From positions 620,001-684,000 of the forward strand of contig NZ_CAJRAF010000004.1 of the NCBI RefSeq assembly GCF_907164905.1: DNA of 64,000 nucleotides, read 5' to 3'. Numbering within the stretch: the first letter of the stretch is position 1; the number at the start of each line of letters is the position of its first letter. Source of the DNA: Dyadobacter sp. CECT 9275 (GTDB lineage Bacteria > Bacteroidota > Bacteroidia > Cytophagales > Spirosomataceae). Both the position numbers and the translations under genes were made by a program. The notes under the pieces were generated by a model. That model was not told where the DNA came from. It saw nothing but the letters and a program-made list of their open reading frames with translations, and did not search any database. Below, piece after piece: positions 55,224 through 64,000 of this stretch.

Positions 55224-57725
55224 TTATTGCTTCAAAATTTTAAAAACCTGGGTGTCAACCTTCACCTCATAAATTCCGGCAGGCAAATCTTTCAGGAATA
55301 ACGCACCAGAATCAGGCTGAAGATTATAGGTGCGGATCAACTGACCTGATTGATTCAGAATTTCAACATCCTTCACCTTCCTTCCCGATTTTATCACCAG
55401 CTTGTCCGTCACCGGATTGGGGTACAAAATGACCGTTTCCCCGGCACCCGGTTGAACGGCAAGCACCCGGGTATACATATAGGAGCCGTCCAGGTCCAGC
55501 TGTTTGAGCCGGTAATAATTAATACCAAATGCCGGGTTGGTATCCAGGAAATGGTAAACCATCCCCTTGTCGGTATCTCCAGCAGCGGTTACCTCTCCGA
55601 TTGTGTCAAACTGCTTCATATCGCTACCTCTTTGAATTTCAAAATGAGAGGCGTTTGTCTCAAGGGTAGTTTTCCAGGATAATTCCGTCTGATGATGCTC
55701 GGTGGGCCTCCCGGTGAAAAACTCGAAAAGCACAGGCAATGCTCCTTCTGAGGAGCTTCCCAATAAAAACGCACCAAATCCGGTCGTATTAAATGATATT
55801 TCCCATCGTTTCAAAACATCATTCCAACTACTATTTTCCGGGACAATGCTTACCGGATTTTCCGTATAGGACAACGAAGGCAACCCGTTTCCGGCAGGAT
55901 CAATACCAGGGAATCTGTAAATTTTGATATTCGTTTTCGCACTGTTATCCTCCTTGTCCGACGGCAGCGAGGGCTGAGCAGAGGTTTTACCGGAATTAAA
56001 TTGATTAAAATCCGCCTGTGTAAAATACAACGTGATACCAGCCGTGGCCGACGATTCGTTTTGGTCAGGTTTTACGATATAATGTCGCGAGGCAAAAGCA
56101 CTGGATTTAAATGTAGGCAAGCTGGTTTCACTCCAGATTTTGGTAAGTACTGCACCAGCTACCGGCGAACTTCCCTGCGGTGTAAGCGTACTGATGACGC
56201 GGCACTCCGAGGGCATGAAAGTATACTGCCCCGTCTGAACCGAAAGGGTAGCCTTGTCCTGATGATGAGCCAGACTTACCGCAGGTTTTGATCCTGAAAC
56301 ATTAACCTTTCCGCTAAACACCGTATTATGATAGCTGTCGGTCACCCTTATTTTATAAGTACCTACGCCCCTTGTAACCTGCCGCGAGGTAGAGAAGTCG
56401 GCATTACAATCAGCGGTTTGCAGCCATTTGTAATCACTCCATCCTTCGGGAGCCTGCAAAGTCATCTCGGTATCACTGCTATATGCCATCGTGATTGCCG
56501 GAGGAGGAATGGCCATGTAGGGAGTAGACTGTTCCAGAAATCCGCTGGTCAGTTTCTGTTTCCAGAGATTGGCCAGAAACGTTAACCCCTCCCCCGAAAA
56601 ATGGATGTTATCTGTTCTGTAAGGAGGTTCCCAATAGTCGTCCGTAGAAGGCCCTTCAAAAACATGGGCCATCCTGATCGACAGATCACTTCCGTTCAGA
56701 CCAATGACATCGCTCTGCGCATCAATAACGGGTTGCCATATACGGCTCTCGTCATTGACGGTATATCTGGACGCCCGGGCAACCACCCAGCTAAGATCCT
56801 CCTTTCCGCTTAAGTCCCTCGATTCCTGAATAATGCGCCGCAGCTGATCCCGGTGCGACTCCCTGGAGGTACCTTCATGGTTATCCGATTCGCCCTGATG
56901 CCACAGAACCGCCCTGATCCCCATTTGTGCAATATAATTGTTCAGAGCAATCCGTAAATGACCGAAGGGAAGCCCCTGCGGAAAAGCGTAACTATAGGAA
57001 CTCACTGTATTGCCGGTAGTACTGATACTTTCAACCCAATTGCGGGAGGAAGACCCACCCCACCCGGCATTAAATACCATCACCGGAACATTGAGCGCTT
57101 CCGCCATCTTATCCCCGAAAGCTCCCCAGCACCAGGCGTAATTCCCGAAAGGTGCTGTCTTAGTAAGCGCATCCAGATGAACAAATTGAGGGCAGGGTAC
57201 CCTAATTTCCGAATAAGGCGCGATAATGCCATCGCTGAGATTCTGAAAATCGACACTGTTGACGCGGTCATCCGTTGCACCGGGCCCGTTGCCCAGGCCA
57301 TTACTTCCGGTGGCGTTGGACTGACCCGCTACCAGAAATACTTCTCCTACGCCCACCCTTTCAACATGACCTGTTTCCATAGATCCGTCACCTTTCACCC
57401 CACGAATTTCCAGCTGATACCAGCCCCCTTTAACCAGCATCGAGCCATAAAAATTACCTCCCTGCGGGACCGACTGAATGGTATTCCATCCCCCGCCTTC
57501 GGGAGCAGGCGTGCCTTGCCCCTCCTGCCGCGGAACAAACCTGGCCTCAATCCGATCATAACACCCCGCATAATTGCCAGCGAGCGTTACCCGGGCCTGG
57601 TTTGCGTTATCCCTCTGAAATACAGCCCTTTCGGAAGGAAATGTAATGGTAATCTGCGCATGGGAATGAAGAGTGCAGAATAAAATGAATAAGAAAAATG
57701 AAAGCGACTTTAAACGTAAAAACAT
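55224..57725 (-). CDS. SGNH/CE6-like sialate O-acetylesterase family protein with type IX secretion tail
   Basis: 833 residues from the ATG at 57725; a frame start at 57794 would add an unlikely hydrophobic leader. A signal peptide ends SHAQ. The SGNH esterase domain has block I GQSNATGS (near 135), HQGESDNHEG and DNIHFSGEG with the catalytic Asp-His. It is followed by beta-sandwich regions and a C-terminal type A sorting domain (LYPNPVTDKLVI to VFKILKQ) for export by the type IX system. Expected activity is removal of acetyl groups from a glycan at the cell surface. The AraC regulator encoded just upstream is a candidate controller. Confidence 0.87.
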   Translation of the reverse strand: MFLRLKSLSFFLFILFCTLHSHAQITITFPSERAVFQRDNANQARVTLAGNYAGCYDRIEARFVPRQEGQGTPAPEGGGWNTIQSVPQGGNFYGSMLVKGGWYQLEIRGVKGDGSMETGHVERVGVGEVFLVAGQSNATGSNGLGNGPGATDDRVNSVDFQNLSDGIIAPYSEIRVPCPQFVHLDALTKTAPFGNYAWCWGAFGDKMAEALNVPVMVFNAGWGGSSSRNWVESISTTGNTVSSYSYAFPQGLPFGHLRIALNNYIAQMGIRAVLWHQGESDNHEGTSRESHRDQLRRIIQESRDLSGKEDLSWVVARASRYTVNDESRIWQPVIDAQSDVIGLNGSDLSIRMAHVFEGPSTDDYWEPPYRTDNIHFSGEGLTFLANLWKQKLTSGFLEQSTPYMAIPPPAITMAYSSDTEMTLQAPEGWSDYKWLQTADCNADFSTSRQVTRGVGTYKIRVTDSYHNTVFSGKVNVSGSKPAVSLAHHQDKATLSVQTGQYTFMPSECRVISTLTPQGSSPVAGAVLTKIWSETSLPTFKSSAFASRHYIVKPDQNESSATAGITLYFTQADFNQFNSGKTSAQPSLPSDKEDNSAKTNIKIYRFPGIDPAGNGLPSLSYTENPVSIVPENSSWNDVLKRWEISFNTTGFGAFLLGSSSEGALPVLFEFFTGRPTEHHQTELSWKTTLETNASHFEIQRGSDMKQFDTIGEVTAAGDTDKGMVYHFLDTNPAFGINYYRLKQLDLDGSYMYTRVLAVQPGAGETVILYPNPVTDKLVIKSGRKVKDVEILNQSGQLIRTYNLQPDSGALFLKDLPAGIYEVKVDTQVFKILKQ

Positions 57726-57892
57726 GATATGGAGGATGTAGGATAGTGTGTAAAAAATAAATATAACAATAAGAAATAAAATATGAACAAACACACTTCC
57801 ACAAATGAGTAAACGGTTTTACACTAAACAGCCACAATATTACCACAGAAAACATTAATGATTGTAACCACATCGGCACAAAATTGCAACTT

Positions 57893-58768
57893 TCAAACTC
57901 CTCCGTTTCTTTTCCGGTAATCTCTTGGGGTTTGGCCGGTGATATTCTTAAAGATGCGAGAAAAATAGGACAGGCTGTCAAAACCCGTTTCAACAGCAAT
58001 CATAGTAAAGGAAAGGTCAGTCGTGATGATCATAAACTGAGCTCTTTCAATACGCTTGCGCTGAATATACGCAAGGGGTCTGGAACCTGTATGGTTATTG
58101 AAGACCCTCGAAAAATAATCGGGATTTTGCCCGGCCCTTTCGGCAAGCAAGTCAACCGTTAAATTTTCATGGAGGTTGGTTTGGATATAATTAATTGCAT
58201 CCGCAATCCTGGCGGGAACAACACGAACATCCTCCTGTCTGAAATGATCCGCTGCCAGAAAACGGGATAACAATTGTAGTATAATACCACTGGTTTCCAG
58301 GTATCGATCTGGAGGTACCCTGTCGTTCAACTGTTTAAAACTATCCAGAACAGGCTGTTTGTCATAATCTCCGGGATTATCTGATCTTCTCAGGTCACGG
58401 CCGGGGTTTAATTCCAAAATCCTTCCGAAGTTATCAATATCTCTTCTGGTAGCCTTCATTTTGAAAATTTTACGGTTTGAGGCAAACAGAGATGTTCCGT
58501 CTACCGATTCCTCCAGAATATGGACATAATACTGCCCCAGATAGTCCCTGGCACTGTAATCACAAAAGGTAAAACTTGGAATAAGATAAAGATACCCCTC
58601 CTCCAGAAGTACCTCCTGATCCGCACGACGGAGCATGCCAGCGCCTCCGTCAATGTAGTATATTCTGTAAAAAGGGCTTATTACATTTCTGTAATTCCAC
58701 TTTTTGTTCAATTTCACATAATCAACATTCAGCAGCAAAAATGACGATCCTGATATTATTTTATTCAT
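57893..58768 (-). CDS. AraC family transcriptional regulator
   Basis: 291 residues. The N-terminal half is a cupin-like ligand-binding domain (YYIDGGAGMLRRADQEVLLEEGYLYLIP). The C-terminal 100 residues hold the two helix-turn-helix motifs of AraC (LTVDLLAERAGQNPDYFSRVFNNHTG and SFTMIAVETGFDSLSYFSRIFKNITGQTPRDYR). It is placed between the secreted esterase (167 bp downstream, same strand) and the divergent PSD1/DUF1501 genes, so it may control either or both. The ligand is probably a sugar. Confidence 0.92.
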   Translation of the reverse strand: MNKIISGSSFLLLNVDYVKLNKKWNYRNVISPFYRIYYIDGGAGMLRRADQEVLLEEGYLYLIPSFTFCDYSARDYLGQYYVHILEESVDGTSLFASNRKIFKMKATRRDIDNFGRILELNPGRDLRRSDNPGDYDKQPVLDSFKQLNDRVPPDRYLETSGIILQLLSRFLAADHFRQEDVRVVPARIADAINYIQTNLHENLTVDLLAERAGQNPDYFSRVFNNHTGSRPLAYIQRKRIERAQFMIITTDLSFTMIAVETGFDSLSYFSRIFKNITGQTPRDYRKRNGGV

Positions 58769-58872
58769 AAATAAGCTGATCTGTTAGAATTATGGAACAG
58801 AAAAGTAAGAAAAAAAGTCGGATTTGTTAAAATTTTACCATGTTTGTATAATTTATATAATTTATTAAACAA

Positions 58873-58880
58873 TACATTTG
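58873..58880 (+). promoter_or_regulatory. -7 promoter element of the PSD1 gene
   Basis: TACATTTG matches TAnnTTTG exactly, 28 bp before the start codon at 58909. A TTTG lies upstream, but about 26 nt away, which is more than usual. The surrounding 58840-58885 stretch is nearly all A and T. Confidence 0.5.
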
Positions 58881-58908
58881 TAATGACTATTCTTGAACTC
58901 TTAAATAA

Positions 58909-61900
58909 ATGCACTTCCATAGGTTCATCTTATTTCTCCTAGCCCTTGCCAGCCTCTGTTCCTGCGGCCCGGATCTGCCAGAAGACGTGCAGCTTGCCAT
59001 GGATGAGCTTCCGGCAAAGCTGGACTACAACCAGCATGTCAAACCCGTATTATCCGATAAATGTTTTGCCTGCCACGGGCCCGACAAAGCCAAGCAGAAA
59101 GCCGGTCTGCGCCTGGACATGCAGGAAGCTGCCTACGCGGAACTGCCTGAAAACCCGGGAAAGGTTGCCATTGACCCGGGAAATCTGAAAGGAAGCGAAT
59201 TCTTTCACCGCATTATTTCAGATGATCCTGAGTATAGGATGCCCACCCCCGATTCGCACCTCAGCCTGACCGCCAAAGAAAAGGCGATCCTGATCAGATG
59301 GATCCGCGAGGGTGCCGAATATAAACCGCACTGGGCTTTTGTAAAACCAGAAAAAACGGAAATGCCGGAGGTAAAAAATGAGGACTGGCCTAAAAACCCC
59401 ATCGACTACTTTATTCTTTCCAAACTGGAAGAAGAAAATCTAACCCCTTCAAAGGAGGCAGGGAAGGAATTGCTGCTCCGACGCGTCACGCTGGACCTGA
59501 CGGGCCTTCCTCCGACACTTTCAGAAATAGATCAATTCCTGAAAGATAACACTGCAAACGCCTATGAAAAACAGGTAGACCGCCTGCTGAGCTCCCCACA
59601 CTATGGTGAAAAAATGGCAGTCGACTGGCTTGATCTGGCCCGCTTTGCCGACTCTCACGGGTATACCGTCGATCGGCTCAGGGATATGTCGCCCTACCGT
59701 GACTGGGTGATCAGTTCATTTAATCAAAACATGCCTTACGACAAGTTCCTGCACTGGCAACTTGCAGGAGACCTGATGCCCAACCCGTCCAAGGAGATGA
59801 TGATTGCAACCGCTTTCAATCGTAACCACCAGCAGAATATGGAAGGAGGTATTATTGAAGAAGAGTTTCAGACGGAATACGTTGTGGACCGCACCAATAC
59901 CTTTGGTGACGCCATGCTGGGACTTTCTGTGGGCTGCGCCAAATGCCACGACCATAAGTATGATCCGGTATCCCAAAAGAACTACTACGAACTTTTCAGT
60001 TTTTTCAACAACGTCAAAGAAGCCGGACAGATTTCCTGGAACGATGCGCTGCCTACCCCCACTTTGCTTCTACCGACCGATGAACAGGATAAAACACTCC
60101 GGTATATCAAAACCCGTATAGCCAAACAGGAACAGGACCTGGAAAACTCCAAAGTACGGGCGCAGGACGATTTCAAAAAATGGATGGATGAGAAAACCTA
60201 CAAAAAGTTGCTGGGTGAAAAAATTCCGCGGTCGGGCCTGCAGGCGTTTTATACATTTGACAATGGTACTTTGAAAAATGACATCAATCCCAAACAGACG
60301 GGTGTGATGAAACGGGACGCGGGCCAACCAGGGGATAACGCCTTGCTGGTGGAGCATGGAAGCGGAAAGGCAATGGCTCTGGACGGAGATACCTATCTGG
60401 ATCTCAGCGAAGCAGGCGTTTTTCGTAAATCAGAGCCTTTCAGTATCGGTATCTGGCTCAACATTCCAAAAGAACTAAAGGAAGGGGTCATCCTTCATAA
60501 AAGTCAGGCCGAAAGGCTATACAATTTCAGGGGATATCACCTCTATTTAAAGGATAATAAACTGGAACTCAACATGGCCCATACTGCCCCTTCCGATGCC
60601 ATCACGAAGGTAACAAAAGGGGGTATCCCAAGGGACAAGTGGATTCAGCTGACCATAACGTACGACGGTTCGGCGAAAGCCAGGGGATACCGGTTATACC
60701 TGGATGGAGCTGAAATGCCCATGGAAACTACCATGGACCAGTTGGTCAAGGATATTCATTTCGGAGCAACACCAGAACCCGGCCTTCAGATTGGAGCCTG
60801 GTGGCGCGGCCTTGGTTTTAAAGGAGGAAAAGTAGATGATATAGCAGTGTATAACCGCGCACTCACTCCTTTTGAAACCACCCTGCTTGCGGGGAAAAAC
60901 ACATGGCATTCGACCCTTGGATCGGGTAATACGAATGCGTCCGGGACAGACCTACTCAGGCAGTATTACATGTCTGCAATTTCTCCGATCGTAAGGAGTG
61001 CCCAGGACAGCCTGAAAAAAACAAGGACCCAGCTTGCCGATTCGGTAAAAAACATCCGTGAACTGATGGTAATGCAGGAACTCCCTCAGCGAAAAAAAGC
61101 GCACATCCTTATCAGGGGAAATTACGATGCTCTGGGTGAAGAGGTTTTCCCCAATACACCCGAATCCATTTTTGCATTCCCGAAAAACCTACCCAAAAAC
61201 CGTTATGGACTTGCCCAGTGGCTGACAAATCCCGGCAACCCGTTAACATCCCGCGTAGCGGTGAATCGCTTATGGCAGAATTTCTTCGGAACGGGTATTG
61301 TCAAAACAACCGAGGATTTCGGAAATCAGGGAGAACAGCCCAGCCACCCGCAGTTGCTGGACTGGCTGGCTGTAACGTTCAGGGAATCAGGCTGGGATGT
61401 AAAAAAACTTAACAAGCTTATCGTGATGTCGGCAACATACCGGCAGGACTCCCGTGCCACCAGGGAAGTGCGCGAGAAGGACCCAGAGAACCGCTGGTTT
61501 GCACACGGCCCCGTCAACCGGATGACAGCCGAAATGATCCGGGACAATGCTTTGATGGCCAGCGGGCTGATCAACAGGAAAATCGGAGGAAAAAGCGTGA
61601 AACCCTACCAGCCTGAAGGACTTTGGGAAATTAACAGCGCCAGTTACAAGGCAGATTCGGGAGATGCTGTATACCGGAGGAGCTTGTACATCATCGTTAA
61701 AAGGTCGGTACCCAATCCCACTTTATCTACTTTTGACGCCACTTCAAGAAGTTTTTGTGTGGTGCGAAGGCAGAAAACCAATACTCCTTTGCAGGCATTG
61801 GTGACCCTGAATGACCCCACGTTTGTTGAATCCATGAAAGTAATGGGCGAGCAAATGACGGTAACAGCCGACAAAAGAAAGGCCATTACCGATACATACC

Positions 61901-62124
61901 GAAAACTCACCGGACGGATACCTTCACAAAAAGAAATCGACTTGCTGCTTATTTTGCAGAAAACACAATATGAAAAGTTCAGCAAATCGCCTCAGAAAGC
62001 GGCTGGCTGGCTGCGTGAAGGCCAATATCGGGTGCGCGAAAATATCGACAGCAACCTGGTAGCAGCCAATGCGGTTGTGGCAAGTACAATCCTTAATTCT
62101 GATGCTACTTTGACTAAAAGATAA
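58909..62124 (+). CDS. PSD1 domain-containing c-type cytochrome with LamG domain (DUF1549/DUF1553)
   Basis: 1071 residues. A lipoprotein signal (SLCSC19) is followed by a planctomycete-type cytochrome C domain (CFACHGPDKAKQKAGLRLD near 58-76), DUF1549 (about 160-370, with a second haem-like motif CAKCHDHKYDP near 345), a LamG/concanavalin-like insert (about 440-660) and DUF1553 (about 760-1020; VNRLWQNFFGTGIVKTTEDFG, RRSLY). Such proteins are abundant in planctomycetes and appear in Bacteroidota next to glycan genes. They are probably periplasmic oxidoreductases acting on sugars, but no activity has been established that I can cite. The DUF1501 gene follows after 3 bp, a conserved pairing. 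Confidence 0.88.
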   Translation: MHFHRFILFLLALASLCSCGPDLPEDVQLAMDELPAKLDYNQHVKPVLSDKCFACHGPDKAKQKAGLRLDMQEAAYAELPENPGKVAIDPGNLKGSEFFHRIISDDPEYRMPTPDSHLSLTAKEKAILIRWIREGAEYKPHWAFVKPEKTEMPEVKNEDWPKNPIDYFILSKLEEENLTPSKEAGKELLLRRVTLDLTGLPPTLSEIDQFLKDNTANAYEKQVDRLLSSPHYGEKMAVDWLDLARFADSHGYTVDRLRDMSPYRDWVISSFNQNMPYDKFLHWQLAGDLMPNPSKEMMIATAFNRNHQQNMEGGIIEEEFQTEYVVDRTNTFGDAMLGLSVGCAKCHDHKYDPVSQKNYYELFSFFNNVKEAGQISWNDALPTPTLLLPTDEQDKTLRYIKTRIAKQEQDLENSKVRAQDDFKKWMDEKTYKKLLGEKIPRSGLQAFYTFDNGTLKNDINPKQTGVMKRDAGQPGDNALLVEHGSGKAMALDGDTYLDLSEAGVFRKSEPFSIGIWLNIPKELKEGVILHKSQAERLYNFRGYHLYLKDNKLELNMAHTAPSDAITKVTKGGIPRDKWIQLTITYDGSAKARGYRLYLDGAEMPMETTMDQLVKDIHFGATPEPGLQIGAWWRGLGFKGGKVDDIAVYNRALTPFETTLLAGKNTWHSTLGSGNTNASGTDLLRQYYMSAISPIVRSAQDSLKKTRTQLADSVKNIRELMVMQELPQRKKAHILIRGNYDALGEEVFPNTPESIFAFPKNLPKNRYGLAQWLTNPGNPLTSRVAVNRLWQNFFGTGIVKTTEDFGNQGEQPSHPQLLDWLAVTFRESGWDVKKLNKLIVMSATYRQDSRATREVREKDPENRWFAHGPVNRMTAEMIRDNALMASGLINRKIGGKSVKPYQPEGLWEINSASYKADSGDAVYRRSLYIIVKRSVPNPTLSTFDATSRSFCVVRRQKTNTPLQALVTLNDPTFVESMKVMGEQMTVTADKRKAITDTYRKLTGRIPSQKEIDLLLILQKTQYEKFSKSPQKAAGWLREGQYRVRENIDSNLVAANAVVASTILNSDATLTKR

Positions 62125-62127
62125 GTT

Positions 62128-63642
62128 ATGTCACACCATCACAACGACGAGTTCAGGCTCCATACACCCGAATTTGACAAACTGAACAAAAAACTGGACC
62201 GGCGTAATTTTCTAACCAAAACTACCCTGGGTTTAGGTGCAGCGGCTATAGGCTCTTTACTGGGTGCAGAAAAACTCTTCGGTTCCAGCCCGAAGGCAGC
62301 ATCCGAAAATCCTGCAAATTTTGAGCAGGAAATCCTTAAAGCCCTTCCGCATATCGCTCCCAAGGCTAAACGGGTTGTTTACCTGTTTATGAGCGGGGGG
62401 CCTTCCCAATTTGAAACTTTTGATTATAAACCGAAACTGATCAGCCTTGCCGGCCAGAATCTCCCCGACTCTGTCAGGAAAGGACAGCGGCTTACGGGTA
62501 TGAGCGCCAACCAGAGCGCCTTGCCTATGGTGCCATCGTTCTACAAATTCAATCAGTATGGCAAAAGCGGAACCTGGGTGAGTGAATTAATGCCACACAC
62601 GGCCAAGGTAGTGGATGATCTTTGCGTGATCAAATCCATCAACTCAGAGGCTATCAACCATGATCCTGCTATCACTTTTCTACAAACCGGCAACCAACTT
62701 CCGGGCAGGCCCTCTATCGGCTCATGGGTGAGTTACGGACTCGGTTCGGATAATCAGAATTTACCGGCTTTTATCGTTTTGGTATCCAAAAATGGCTCCA
62801 AGGACCAGCCTTTGTACGCGAGGCTCTGGGGAAATGGCTTTTTACCTTCCAGGCATCAGGGTGTACAATTCAGATCGGGCAAAGATCCGGTTTTGTTCCT
62901 GAACAATCCCGAAGGATATGACGGCGCCGACAGAAAGGAAATGCTGGAATATCTGGCCAGGCTGAACCAGTTACAGAATGAACCTTATGGTGATCCCGAA
63001 GTGGATACCCGCATTGCACAGTACGAAATGGCCTATCGCATGCAAACCTCCGTACCGGAAGTAATGGATACCAAAGATGAGCCTGACGAAGTTTTTGACC
63101 TTTACGGACCTGACAGCCGTGATTCGGGAACCTATGCAGCGAACTGCCTTCTGGCCAGGAAACTGCTGGAAAAAGATGTGAAATTTGTGCAATTGTATCA
63201 CCAGGGCTGGGATAATCACGGCAGCCTTCCCAAAGGCATAGCTCACCAATGCAAAACTACCGACCAGGCAACCGCGGCCCTGATCATGGACCTTAAAAGA
63301 AGGGGCATGCTGGACGACACCCTGGTGGTTTGGGGGGGAGAATTCGGCAGAACCGTTTATTCCCAGGGAAAACTTTCTGCGGACGATTACGGGCGGGACC
63401 ATCATCCACGCTGTTTCACCATGTGGATGGCAGGCGCCGGAGTGAAGCCAGGCATCAGCTATGGCGAAACGGATGATTTCAGCTATAATATTGTGAAAGA
63501 TCCGGTTCACGTTCACGACTTTCAGGCCACACTGATGCACTTGCTGGGCGTTGATCACGAACGGCTTACATATAAATTTCAGGGCAGGCGCTTCCGGCTT
63601 ACGGATGTTCATGGAAATATTGTTAAGGATATATTGACCTGA
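62128..63642 (+). CDS. DUF1501 domain-containing protein, Tat-exported
   Basis: 504 residues. The twin-arginine motif DRRNFL lies at about 25-30, followed by a hydrophobic stretch (TLGLGAAAIGSLLG). The DUF1501 domain resembles alkaline-phosphatase/sulfatase-like folds: YLFMSGGPSQFETFDYKP near 85, QGWDNHG near 370, GGEFGRT near 400, and DHHPRCFTMWMAGAGVKPG with metal-ligand candidates. It is the constant partner of PSD1 proteins and probably works with it in the periplasm. The next gene, an alcohol dehydrogenase, starts 99 bp later. Confidence 0.88.
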   Translation: MSHHHNDEFRLHTPEFDKLNKKLDRRNFLTKTTLGLGAAAIGSLLGAEKLFGSSPKAASENPANFEQEILKALPHIAPKAKRVVYLFMSGGPSQFETFDYKPKLISLAGQNLPDSVRKGQRLTGMSANQSALPMVPSFYKFNQYGKSGTWVSELMPHTAKVVDDLCVIKSINSEAINHDPAITFLQTGNQLPGRPSIGSWVSYGLGSDNQNLPAFIVLVSKNGSKDQPLYARLWGNGFLPSRHQGVQFRSGKDPVLFLNNPEGYDGADRKEMLEYLARLNQLQNEPYGDPEVDTRIAQYEMAYRMQTSVPEVMDTKDEPDEVFDLYGPDSRDSGTYAANCLLARKLLEKDVKFVQLYHQGWDNHGSLPKGIAHQCKTTDQATAALIMDLKRRGMLDDTLVVWGGEFGRTVYSQGKLSADDYGRDHHPRCFTMWMAGAGVKPGISYGETDDFSYNIVKDPVHVHDFQATLMHLLGVDHERLTYKFQGRRFRLTDVHGNIVKDILT

Positions 63643-63741
63643 TCATCCATTAACCCAGGACAGGTCCCTGCCTTCTATGACATCATCAACAGCCTTTTTC
63701 AATTCCTTTATTTATCCGTCAAAATCAAGAAACTACCTCAT

Positions 63742-64000
63742 ATGAATACGCTGGTTTGCACCACTCCCGGACATTTTTCATACCAGGAAGCCCCACAACC
63801 CGAACCAATATCCGGACACACCATCCTCAAAATAAGGCGTATCGGAATTTGCGGTACAGACCTCCACGCTTTCGAGGGTACACAGCCCTTTTTCAACTAT
63901 CCCAGAATTTTAGGCCACGAGCTGGCGGGTGAGATCGTTGCATCCGATTCTGCTGAATTTTCAATTGGCGAGGCCGTCACCATTATACCTTACTTCCACT
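63742..64000 (+). CDS. Zinc-dependent alcohol dehydrogenase (MDR family), 3' end cut by window edge
   Basis: The first 86 codons are present. GICGTDLHAFEG carries the catalytic-zinc Cys38 and the following Thr/Asp/His motif, and GHELAGEI carries the zinc ligand His-Glu pair. Both are typical of sorbitol/threonine-type medium-chain dehydrogenases. Its place behind the PSD1/DUF1501 pair suggests sugar or sugar-acid oxidation. The cofactor domain lies outside the window. Confidence 0.85.
   Translation, partial: MNTLVCTTPGHFSYQEAPQPEPISGHTILKIRRIGICGTDLHAFEGTQPFFNYPRILGHELAGEIVASDSAEFSIGEAVTIIPYFH

Noticed and set aside
62971..63612. 213-codon antisense frame in the DUF1501 gene
   Set aside because: Shadow of a clearly conserved sense gene; no domain similarity seen.
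1..64000. CRISPR array, tRNA/rRNA genes, insertion sequences or prophage
   Set aside because: No regularly spaced repeats, cloverleaf-like sequences, transposase or phage genes were recognised on either strand.

Overview
The window looks like a chromosome segment from a member of the Bacteroidota, most like the Cytophagales (Dyadobacter/Spirosoma type). The reasons are the SusC/SusD pair, a hybrid two-component regulator with a periplasmic propeller, two ECF sigma/FecR pairs, a type IX secretion C-terminal tail, many lipoproteins, and TAnnTTTG-type -7 promoter elements. The genus is inferred from gene style only. No rRNA, tRNA, CRISPR array, insertion sequence or prophage was seen. Both edges cut genes: a GT-C glycosyltransferase at the left and a zinc alcohol dehydrogenase at the right.

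Layout. 1-4.6 kb: glycan biosynthesis, with a divergent membrane glycosyltransferase and a translationally coupled trio (GT2, UDP-galactopyranose mutase, GT-C). 4.8-5.7 kb: a double NTF2-fold secreted protein. 6-27 kb: a polysaccharide utilization locus with HTCS regulator, ECF sigma, FecR, SusC, SusD, two tandem NPCBM-GH27 enzymes, an unrecognised secreted protein, a GH78-type enzyme and an S1 sulfatase. It suggests a glycan carrying alpha-galactose, rhamnose and sulfate. 27-31 kb: a MTHFR-family gene with a structured leader, and metE behind a cobalamin riboswitch. 31.5-32.6 kb: an esterase-fold protein lacking its catalytic Ser and His.

32.7-39.3 kb is the most unusual part. It is a minus-strand operon in which one module is present twice: a small CNGKC-motif membrane protein, an MbnP-like lipoprotein, and a MauG/MbnH-like dihaem peroxidase. 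The first copy is followed by an outer-membrane barrel with a CxxCxC N-terminus, the second by a His-rich lipoprotein. MbnP/MbnH pairs are known for kynurenine-dependent copper binding. Here the second MbnP has lost the histidines that the first one keeps.

39.4-47.8 kb (minus strand): CPA1 sodium/proton antiporter, CHRD lipoprotein, and a second ECF/FecR system. That system precedes an STN-domain protein whose body is a repeat solenoid instead of a TonB receptor, a paralogous repeat protein and an LpxL-like acyltransferase. A small protein with a DGTPDKRY repeat lies upstream. 48-64 kb: OxyR, a PolX with a degenerate polymerase site, a Gfo/Idh/MocA oxidoreductase, a cellobiose 2-epimerase-like enzyme, CsbD, a 3-hydroxyacyl-CoA dehydrogenase-like protein, a type IX-secreted CE6-like esterase, an AraC regulator, and a planctomycete-style PSD1/DUF1501 pair leading into an alcohol dehydrogenase.
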